The notes under the pieces were generated by a model, which worked only from the letters and a program-made list of their open reading frames with translations, ran no database searches and was not told the origin of the DNA. A stretch of DNA of 12,938 nt from Treponema sp. UBA3870 (GTDB lineage: Bacteria > Spirochaetota > Spirochaetia > Treponematales > Treponemataceae), in contig DGGQ01000014.1 of assembly GCA_002392275.1 (NCBI GenBank), positions 1 through 12,938 of the forward strand, in the 5' to 3' direction. Shown here piece after piece: positions 7,140-12,938 of the stretch (position 1 is its first letter; the number at the start of each line of letters is the position of its first letter). Made by a program: the position numbers and the translations under genes.

Positions 7140-8057
7140 ATGTCTGTAAAAAAATTTGCGGGATTTTTTGTGTCCTGCCTTTCGATTCTGTTTTTGGCTC
7201 CCTCATGCAGTCTTGAGGAGTATGGACTGGAGCAGGCCTTCTACAGGCGGATGAATGTCGAGACCCGCGCCACAGGATTGAGGATTCTCCCTTCCGAGCT
7301 TTCAAGTCTTGTCCCCACCGAAAAAGAGGCGTACGATGTTCTGATAATCACCGACGTGCATTTTGGAAACGAGAACAAGGGAAAAAACGGACCGCGCCGT
7401 GAGGACGACTGGTTTGCAAAAATTACAGAGGGTGCGCCTGGCTCACGGATTGTTGACAAAGTGGCTTTCGCGGTCTGCCTTGGGGATGTGGCCGACCATG
7501 GACGCGAGGATGAGTTCAGGAGGTTCAAGGAGACAATCGAGGACAGGCTTCTCGGAATAAGAACCAGCAAGGCTCCGAATGGAATAATTATGTACAACGT
7601 TGTCGGGAACCACGACCTCTACAACAGCGGATGGGACCAGTGGTCAAAATATTGCTCCCCCGGAACTTCCTTCTATAAATTTGAGACAAGCAATTTCAGC
7701 TGGTACTTTATCGACTCGGCGAGCGGAACCCTGGGCGGCTATCAGTATGATACTTTGAGGGCCGCGATGACTTCGGATCCAAAAAGAAAATTTGTTTTCA
7801 GCCATGTCCCGGTTTTTGCGGACGACTTCCTTTATTTCACAATGCAGAACACCGAGGAGAGGAACCTTCTGATTTCCCTCTGTGCAAGGACGGGCGTGCA
7901 GTTTTTCATCGACGGACACACCCACCAGAACAGGACCACGGACTTCGGAAAATTTGTCGAGCGCAATATTCCGGGCTTCCTTGAAAAATCTGGATACGCA
8001 ATCCTGCATGTGGACGAGGCGCACCAGACTTCATCACTGGAGGTTAAATATTTTTAG
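7140..8057 (+). CDS. Metallophosphoesterase (calcineurin-like), predicted lipoprotein
   Basis: A 305-aa phosphohydrolase with every dinuclear-metal motif of the calcineurin-like superfamily: DVH at 72-74, GDVADHG at 115-121, GNHD at 156-159, SHVP with His222, and GHTH at 259-262. It should be catalytically active on a phosphoester; the substrate (protein, nucleotide or lipid) cannot be told. The N-terminus (KK, then FAGFFVSCLSILFLAPSC) is a signal sequence. Cys23 in APSC fits the relaxed spirochaete lipobox, so the protein is likely lipid-anchored in the periplasm or outer membrane. The ATG at 7140 is chosen because GGAGG (7128-7132) lies 7 nt upstream, it lies 1 nt after the previous stop, and it gives a proper signal peptide; the longer frame from 7104 does not. 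The VIT-domain gene follows by 52 nt, with no terminator between. Confidence 0.9.
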   Translation: MSVKKFAGFFVSCLSILFLAPSCSLEEYGLEQAFYRRMNVETRATGLRILPSELSSLVPTEKEAYDVLIITDVHFGNENKGKNGPRREDDWFAKITEGAPGSRIVDKVAFAVCLGDVADHGREDEFRRFKETIEDRLLGIRTSKAPNGIIMYNVVGNHDLYNSGWDQWSKYCSPGTSFYKFETSNFSWYFIDSASGTLGGYQYDTLRAAMTSDPKRKFVFSHVPVFADDFLYFTMQNTEERNLLISLCARTGVQFFIDGHTHQNRTTDFGKFVERNIPGFLEKSGYAILHVDEAHQTSSLEVKYF

Positions 8058-8109
8058 TGAAACCTAATTTCCCGGTCATTGTTTGTTTAACTGAGGAGAC
8101 GTTTTTGCT

Positions 8110-10854
8110 ATGAAAAAGATTTTTGTTTCTATATTTTCGTTTATGATGGCCGCTTCATGTTTTGCGCAGGCAATTACCAGGGCGGTCAAAATCGAGTCAA
8201 AGAATTCCAGCGACAGGAATGCTCTCAGCGTCTATGAAATCAGCAGGAAGACGGAGATTGTCGGAAACTATTCGTCCACAACAATAGAGTACATGATTGA
8301 AAACCGCACCAGCCGTGTGCTTGAAGGGGAGTTTGAGTTTCCCCTTGAGGATGGAGAGTCTGTCGCAGGATACGCTCTGGACATAAACGGTGTGATGAGG
8401 CCGGGTGTCGCCATTGAAAAGGAGAAGGGCCGCCAGGTTTTTGAGGATGTCGTCCGCCGCAATGTTGACCCAGCTCTTGTGGAGATGACAGCCGGAAACA
8501 ATTTCAAGACACGTGTGTATCCAATTTCCGCAAACGGTGTGCGCCACATCCAGGTGACCGTCGAAAAGGAAGTGAAAGGTTCCAGCACCCCGCAGAAGGT
8601 CTATATCCAGACGCAGGGAAGGGACACATATTTTTATTTCTATCAGGATGCCGGGGTGTCAAGATCTGGCACTGTGAGACCGGACACGCGCAATGTCACC
8701 GTCCTTTTTGATGTTTCCAATTCCGCAAAAAATCGCGACATTGAAAAGGAGATTGACTTCCTGAAAAAATATTCCGCAGCTCTTGGAAATCCAAAAATCA
8801 AATTCGTGACTTTCGCGAATTCTGTTGTGGACAGTTTTGAAATTGATTTTGGAAAAAACGCGAGGGACGCGGAATCAAAAATCCGTGCGCTCAATTTTGA
8901 CGGGGCCACAAATCTTGATGTTGTCGCAAACTATTTTGGAAACGAGGTCCTGCTTTTTTCCGACGGAATCGACAACTGGGGAAGCATGTCAAATTATTCT
9001 TCGGGCAGACACTACGGAAGGGTCAGCACGATTGTCTCGTCTCTGTCCGCAAGTTTTGGCACAATGAAAAAGATTGCGGGAATCAATGACGGAATCTACA
9101 TCAACCTGAACGAAATGGACACAGGGACTGCCGCAAGTAAAATTTTTGAAAGCCCGCTCCGTGTTGTGGATGTCGAGTACGACCGTGGAATGGAGGAGGT
9201 GTATCCCGCCGTGGGAACAATCGTTGACGGTGGAGTTTCTGTCGCTGGCATCCTCAAAAGCAAAACCGGAAGAGTGAAAATCTCTTTGGGCCGCAACGGT
9301 CGTGTGGAGCAGATTGTTGAGACAGTTGTCTCGTGCATTCCCTCACAGAATGTTGTTGAATCGGAAAAGGTGTCTCGTCTCTGGGCTATGCAGAAAATTG
9401 CCGAGCTTGATATGGACTACGACCTGAACCGCGACGAGATAATGCGCCTTGCAAAAAAATATACAATTGTCACAAAGGACACTTCGCTTATCGTCCTTGA
9501 TTCCGTGCAGGATTATGTCCGCTATGGAATCGAGCCGCCGGAGGATTTGAAGGCCGAGTATGACAGAATTGTTTCCAGCCAGTCAACATCAAAAACCACG
9601 GACTATGGAATCCCCCAGGAGGTATACACCAAGTTCGAGGAATTTAAAAAGTGGTGGAAAAAGAAGCCGGAGGATTTTAAGAAGGAGGTCCAGAAAAAAA
9701 AGGGTGACGATGGAATCGGTAGACCAAGAACTTCAGCCACCGAGTTTAGGTTCGCTGGCTCCGGTTTTTCTGAAAGTGTGCCGAACGCTACAGCATCCAT
9801 GAGAGCGTCGGAGGCTGTTGAGGATTTTGCGTGGGAAGAGGATGTTGAGTATGAGCTGATGATGGCGGACTCCGAATCGGTGGACTATGCTGACGAGGCA
9901 AAGGGAATGTCTGAGGTGAAGCGTGGTTCTTCGTCCGCGACAGTCACATTGCAGGCATGGAGCTCCCGGTCCGACTATATTTCAGTTTTGAAAAAGACCC
10001 CCAAAAAACAGATGTACGAAAAATATCTGGAGCTGAAAAAATCTTACGGTGCGTCGCCGGCATTCTTCATGGAGGTTTCCGACTATTTTGTTGAGGAAAA
10101 TCTTCTGGACTACGGAATCAGGATTCTTTCAAACCTTGCGGAGATGAATCTGGAAAATACGGACGTGCTTCGCGCCCTTGGAAACAAACTTGTCGAGCAT
10201 GGGCAATATGCCGTGGCAATCCGTGTGTTCAAGAAGTTGACAAAACTTAGGGAAGGGGTTCCACAGTTCTACCGCGACCTTGCCATGGCGTACGAGAAAA
10301 ACGGTGAGTACCAGAATGCGGTTGACGCTTTGTGGCATATCGCATCAAACAGATGGGACTCCCGCTATTCGGAAATCCAGCAGACCGCGTTGAACGACAT
10401 GAACTCGATTATCGCAAGGTGTATGCAAAAGCCGGGCGTGCGTCTGGACACATCCGCTATTGACAGAAAGCTGATGGAAAATTTTGATGTGGACCTGAGG
10501 ATTGTTCTGACATGGAACACGGATGACTGCGACATCGATTTGTGGGTCACGGATCCGAACGGCGAGAAATGCTATTACGGACACAAGGAGACTGTTCTCG
10601 GTGGAAGAATGTCACGCGACTTTACACAGGGATATGGTCCAGAGGAGTTCTGCCTGAAGCTTGCCCCCGGGGGAAAGTACAAGATTGAGTGCAACTACTA
10701 TGGAAGCCACCAGCAGAAACTTTTGCAGCCGGTCATTGTCCAGGCGGAGGTCTACACAAACTTCGGTCGCCCCAACCAGGAGAAGCAGGTTATGACTTTG
10801 CAGCTGGATGATGTGAAGCAGACCTTCTTTATTGGCGATGTGAATGTGCGCTAG
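8110..10854 (+). CDS. Exported VIT / VWA-like / helical-repeat / DUF2135 protein (914 aa)
   Basis: A large multidomain exported protein of unknown role, probably in protein binding at the envelope. Domains in order: signal peptide 1-21 (cleavage near FAQA, though Cys17 in AASC could be a lipobox); VIT domain about 35-155, with IEKEKGRQVFEDVVRR at 102-117 and TRVYPISANGVR at 134-145; a VWA-like domain about 193-350 with a complete MIDAS set (Asp201, Ser203, Ser205 in DVSNS, Thr267 in GAT, Asp285 in FSDG); a RLWAMQKIAEL segment at 423-433, usual after VIT-VWA modules; a charged Lys-rich then Glu/Asp-rich linker about 505-605; a TPR-like helical region about 630-775; and a C-terminal DUF2135 (YfaP-like) domain about 795-912, with DCDIDLWVTDPNG and GYGPEE. 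GAGGAG lies 11 nt before the ATG. It is the last gene of the operon and is closed by a strong terminator. Confidence 0.9.
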   Translation: MKKIFVSIFSFMMAASCFAQAITRAVKIESKNSSDRNALSVYEISRKTEIVGNYSSTTIEYMIENRTSRVLEGEFEFPLEDGESVAGYALDINGVMRPGVAIEKEKGRQVFEDVVRRNVDPALVEMTAGNNFKTRVYPISANGVRHIQVTVEKEVKGSSTPQKVYIQTQGRDTYFYFYQDAGVSRSGTVRPDTRNVTVLFDVSNSAKNRDIEKEIDFLKKYSAALGNPKIKFVTFANSVVDSFEIDFGKNARDAESKIRALNFDGATNLDVVANYFGNEVLLFSDGIDNWGSMSNYSSGRHYGRVSTIVSSLSASFGTMKKIAGINDGIYINLNEMDTGTAASKIFESPLRVVDVEYDRGMEEVYPAVGTIVDGGVSVAGILKSKTGRVKISLGRNGRVEQIVETVVSCIPSQNVVESEKVSRLWAMQKIAELDMDYDLNRDEIMRLAKKYTIVTKDTSLIVLDSVQDYVRYGIEPPEDLKAEYDRIVSSQSTSKTTDYGIPQEVYTKFEEFKKWWKKKPEDFKKEVQKKKGDDGIGRPRTSATEFRFAGSGFSESVPNATASMRASEAVEDFAWEEDVEYELMMADSESVDYADEAKGMSEVKRGSSSATVTLQAWSSRSDYISVLKKTPKKQMYEKYLELKKSYGASPAFFMEVSDYFVEENLLDYGIRILSNLAEMNLENTDVLRALGNKLVEHGQYAVAIRVFKKLTKLREGVPQFYRDLAMAYEKNGEYQNAVDALWHIASNRWDSRYSEIQQTALNDMNSIIARCMQKPGVRLDTSAIDRKLMENFDVDLRIVLTWNTDDCDIDLWVTDPNGEKCYYGHKETVLGGRMSRDFTQGYGPEEFCLKLAPGGKYKIECNYYGSHQQKLLQPVIVQAEVYTNFGRPNQEKQVMTLQLDDVKQTFFIGDVNVR

Positions 10855-10866
10855 TAAGCACATGTT

Positions 10867-10894
10867 GGTGCCAGTGGCATAAACCGGTGCCAGT
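10867..10894. repeat. Two direct copies of GGTGCCAGT, 19 bp apart
   Basis: The 9-mer GGTGCCAGT occurs at 10867-10875 and 10886-10894 in the short gap after the VIT-domain gene. The first copy also forms a small palindrome (TGCCAGTGGCA). It lies downstream of a stop and before the terminator, so it is most likely incidental; no function is assigned. Confidence 0.5.
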
Positions 10895-10905
10895 ACAGAT
10901 AATGT

Positions 10906-10945
10906 GGCGGTGGAATTTGAAAAAGTTCCGTCGCCTATTTTTTTT
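10906..10945 (+). terminator. Strong rho-independent terminator of the envelope operon
   Basis: GGCGGTGGAA (10906-10915) pairs fully with TTCCGTCGCC (10926-10935) as a 10-bp stem with two G-T wobbles and a 10-nt loop. It is followed by TA and eight T (10938-10945). The T-run lies on the + strand only, so it ends the VIT-domain transcript. Its 3' arm overlaps the stop codon (10935-10937) of the convergent regulator gene. Confidence 0.9.
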
Positions 10946-11297
10946 CATTTTTCATCTGCCTGTCCATCTCCTCTATCATGTTGATTATTGGAATCCGTCG
11001 TGATTCCGGGAGCGAATCAAGATGCTCAATCAGGCGGGAATATTTGTGGTACTTGTGGTAATCCTCATCCTGGTGCGTGTGTTTCTGGTGAGGATATTTT
11101 CCCGTAACAAGATATTCGACAGGAACATGGAGGGCCTTTGCGATTTTGATTGCCAAATCAATCTGCGGGACGCTTTTATGCCTAAGTCCCATTCCGATTG
11201 TGGAAACTTCAATCCCTACTTCCGCCGCAAGCCATTTACGCGGTTTGTCCTGATACTCAAGCTCATCGACGACAAGCTCCCAAAACATTCCACCCAT
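10935..11297 (-). CDS. XRE-family (Cro/C1-type) transcriptional regulator with His-rich linker
   Basis: A 120-aa DNA-binding protein. Residues 18-66 form a Cro/C1 helix-turn-helix: KPRKWLAAEVGIEVSTIGMG covers the two DNA-contacting helices, and the domain ends in AIKIAKALHVPVEYLVTG, a signature I associate with many small treponeme regulators. A linker at 70-86 is rich in His (70, 73, 75, 81, 84) with acidic residues between, then a predicted amphipathic helix about 87-118 that may dimerise. The start may be Met1 (11297) or Met4 (11288, giving the common MFWE opening); a TAG lies four codons upstream and neither start has a good Shine-Dalgarno, unlike most genes here. It converges with the VIT-domain operon and lies downstream of amt. 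Target genes are unknown; self-regulation is plausible. Confidence 0.88.
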   Translation of the reverse strand: MGGMFWELVVDELEYQDKPRKWLAAEVGIEVSTIGMGLRHKSVPQIDLAIKIAKALHVPVEYLVTGKYPHQKHTHQDEDYHKYHKYSRLIEHLDSLPESRRIPIINMIEEMDRQMKNEKK

Positions 11298-11303
11298 ACG
11301 AGG

Positions 11304-11326
11304 ATTCTAAACAAGATTTGCCAAAT
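11304..11326 (-). promoter_or_regulatory. Possible promoter and operator of the XRE regulator gene
   Basis: On the minus strand a -10-like TAGAAT (11304-11309) sits so that transcription would begin at about 11297, the first base of the candidate ATG. Just upstream is an 11-bp palindrome, ATTTG-C-CAAAT on the + strand (11316-11326), which would fall in the spacer of the promoter. No good -35 is present at 16-18 bp. This is a tentative reading that fits an autoregulated, possibly leaderless gene. Confidence 0.25.
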
Positions 11327-11342
11327 ATGCTAGAGTCTGCGC

Positions 11343-11375
11343 AAAGAAAAAGCGGTCCCCGATTAAGGAAACCGC
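11343..11375 (-). terminator. Rho-independent terminator after the Amt-PII gene
   Basis: Read on the minus strand, GCGGTTTCC (11367-11375) pairs with GGGGACCGC (11352-11360) as a 9-bp stem with two T-G wobbles and a 6-nt loop. It is followed by TTTTT-C-TTT (11343-11351). It lies 33 nt past the Amt-PII stop codon and separates that transcript from the regulator gene downstream on the same strand. Confidence 0.85.
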
Positions 11376-11407
11376 CTTGACGTTCAATATTTTTTTGTGG
11401 CCGCCCG

Positions 11408-12938
11408 CTAGTCCTGTAGAGCTTCGTAGCCTTCTTCTCCGGTGCGTACCTTTACAACATTTTCAACATCGTAGACAAAAATCTTTCCGTCGCCTATGTT
11501 TCCGGTGTAGAGAACTTCCTTTGCCGCCGTCACAACCAAATCGACAGGGACCTCGCTTACAACAATGTCCACCTTGATTTTTGGAAGAACTGTCATGTCC
11601 ATCTCTACGCCACGGTACTTCTCAGTCTTGCCGTGCTGGACTCCGCATCCCATTACGTTTGTGACCGTCATTCCCGTAACGTTGATGTCGTTCATGGCTG
11701 ACTTTAGCTCGTTGAACTTGCTCTGGCGCGTGATGATTGTCACCTGGTGGAATTTTGCGTTCGGCTTGGAAGTGCCCTTTGTGACCGGGACCGCCTTCTC
11801 AACAGGAACCTCTGTCTGTGGGCCGCCCAAAACCTGTGGGGCCATTATGAATCCCGCGTAGCTTGAATCGATTCCGTGCTCCAGCTTGTCGAGACCAACA
11901 ATCTCTTCCTCTTTGCTTGCCCTAAGTCCGTGGAACTTCTTGATCAGGGCGAACGTGATAATCATGCACACGGTAGTCCATGCAAGTATAGAGACTTCGC
12001 CAATTATCTGGACTCCAAGATGTCCGGCTCCTCCGCCATAGAAAAGTCCGCTCTCGACATTGAAAAGACCGTCGCTAACAGTTCCCCAGATTCCGTTTGC
12101 AAGATGGACTGCAACAGCACCAACCGGGTCGTCGATGTGGAGCTTCATGTCAAGGAATTCGACAACGAGGACGACAACAAATCCAGATACGATTCCAATT
12201 ATGCTTGCCCCTAGCGCGTCAACAGTTGCGCATGTCGGTGTGATTGCCACAAGTCCGGCGAGGGCGGCGTTGAGCGTCATGGAGACATCCGGCTTTCCGT
12301 TTTTAATCCATGTGAAAATCATTGTGGTGCAGCATGCGAGCGCGGGTGCGATTGTGGTTGTTGTGAATACGGCTGCAAGTCCTCCGACTCCCTCAAGCTG
12401 GACACATGCGGCTCCGTTGAATCCGTACCATCCGAACCAGAGTATGAAGGTTCCGAGTGCGCCAAGGGTGAGAGAGTGTCCGGGGATTGCGTGAACCTTT
12501 GTCACCTTTCCGTTCTTGTCGCGGTCATATTTTCCAATCCTTGGTCCAAGGAAGATTGCCCCAATCAGTGCGGCTGTTCCACCGACAGAATGGATTGCCG
12601 CTCCGCCTGCGAAATCAACGAAACCAAGCTTCACCAGCCATCCCTGTGGATTCCATACCCATCCAGCCTCAATCGGATATACGACCGCGCTGATTATTGC
12701 GGAGTAGATGCAGTACGCGCTGAACTTTGTGCGTTCGGCCATGGAGCCTGAAACGATTGTCGCCGCTGTCGCGCAGAACACAAGGTTGAAAACGAAGCTG
12801 GACCAGTCAAGTTCTGCGAATTTTGTGAACAGCTGCATGTCGGGTCTTCCAATCAGCCCGAAGAAATAGTTCTCGCTCATCATCAGGCCGAATCCGAGCA
12901 GCATGAACATTGGGGTCCCGATGCAGAAGTCCATCAGG
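11408..12938 (-). CDS. amt: Ammonium channel Amt fused to a C-terminal PII domain (5' end outside window)
   Basis: Inner-membrane ammonium transporter that carries its own PII regulator. The frame is still open at the window end; the visible part is 508 residues counted from the Met at 12934, and probably only the first helix region is missing. Amt part, about 1-340: FCATAATIVSG (52-62, with the pore Phe), VDFAGGAAIH with Asp107 and His115, WYGFN (169-173), and DDPVGAVAVH with His277. The two His match the twin-His pore pair and Asp107 the conserved structural Asp. After a linker (about 341-394, Pro/Val/Lys-rich near its end) comes a full PII domain at 395-508: GVQHGKTEKYRG T-loop (431-442), VLPKIKV (449-455), TGNIGDGKIF (477-486) and VRTGE (496-500). 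The usual Tyr51 position is Met445, so GlnD-type uridylylation at that site is impossible. A terminator follows. Confidence 0.94.
   Translation of the reverse strand, partial: LMDFCIGTPMFMLLGFGLMMSENYFFGLIGRPDMQLFTKFAELDWSSFVFNLVFCATAATIVSGSMAERTKFSAYCIYSAIISAVVYPIEAGWVWNPQGWLVKLGFVDFAGGAAIHSVGGTAALIGAIFLGPRIGKYDRDKNGKVTKVHAIPGHSLTLGALGTFILWFGWYGFNGAACVQLEGVGGLAAVFTTTTIAPALACCTTMIFTWIKNGKPDVSMTLNAALAGLVAITPTCATVDALGASIIGIVSGFVVVLVVEFLDMKLHIDDPVGAVAVHLANGIWGTVSDGLFNVESGLFYGGGAGHLGVQIIGEVSILAWTTVCMIITFALIKKFHGLRASKEEEIVGLDKLEHGIDSSYAGFIMAPQVLGGPQTEVPVEKAVPVTKGTSKPNAKFHQVTIITRQSKFNELKSAMNDINVTGMTVTNVMGCGVQHGKTEKYRGVEMDMTVLPKIKVDIVVSEVPVDLVVTAAKEVLYTGNIGDGKIFVYDVENVVKVRTGEEGYEALQD

Noticed and set aside
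11876..12494. Open frames on the + strand across the Amt gene (11876-12214 and 12060-12494)
   Set aside because: They lie antisense to a well-supported Amt-PII frame, have no Shine-Dalgarno, and translate to Ser/Thr/Pro-rich sequence typical of antisense shadows.
1..12938. CRISPR array, tRNA/rRNA genes, transposases, integrases or attachment-site repeats
   Set aside because: No regularly spaced repeats, cloverleaf-like sequence, recombinase motif or terminal inverted repeats were seen by reading; the gene content is chromosomal.

Overview
The window reads as ordinary chromosomal DNA from an anaerobic spirochaete, most likely a Treponema of the gut or rumen type. This assignment rests on recalled protein style, not on a marker gene. 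The signs are a short Cro/C1-type regulator of a form common in treponemes, a relaxed lipoprotein signal, small predicted beta-barrel outer-membrane proteins, moderate base composition, and Shine-Dalgarno sites before almost every gene. No rRNA, tRNA, CRISPR array, transposase or phage gene was seen.

Layout. (1) 1-2740, + strand: the 3' part of a phenylacetate-CoA ligase gene, a candidate promoter, a complete long-chain acyl-CoA ligase (657 aa) and a strong intrinsic terminator. Both enzymes activate carboxylic acids to CoA thioesters through acyl-adenylates. (2) 2786-5179, - strand: a two-gene ABC transporter, ATPase then permease. The genes overlap by 11 nt and are preceded by a good sigma70-like promoter whose -10 lies inside a perfect inverted repeat. 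(3) 5244-6328, + strand and divergent: a DUF436/UPF0340 (YwlG-like) protein overlapped by 8 nt with a five-helix membrane protein, then a probable terminator. (4) 6374-10945, + strand: a probable three-gene envelope operon. It encodes a predicted outer-membrane beta-barrel protein, a predicted lipoprotein metallophosphoesterase with all its metal-site motifs, and a 914-aa exported VIT / VWA-like / helical-repeat / DUF2135 protein, closed by a strong terminator. (5) 10935-11375, - strand: a small XRE-type regulator with a His-rich linker. (6) 11343-12938, - strand: an ammonium channel (Amt) cut by the window end whose C-terminus is fused to a complete PII signalling domain, with its own terminator.

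The most interesting items are the Amt-PII fusion, whose T-loop has Met where classical GlnB has the uridylylated Tyr, and the envelope operon around the VIT/DUF2135 protein, which looks like an uncharacterised surface or periplasmic assembly. Lesser points are a displaced catalytic lysine in the acyl-CoA ligase, a promoter-embedded palindrome before the ABC operon, and a possibly leaderless regulator gene. I did not find a convincing new defence or mobile system here.
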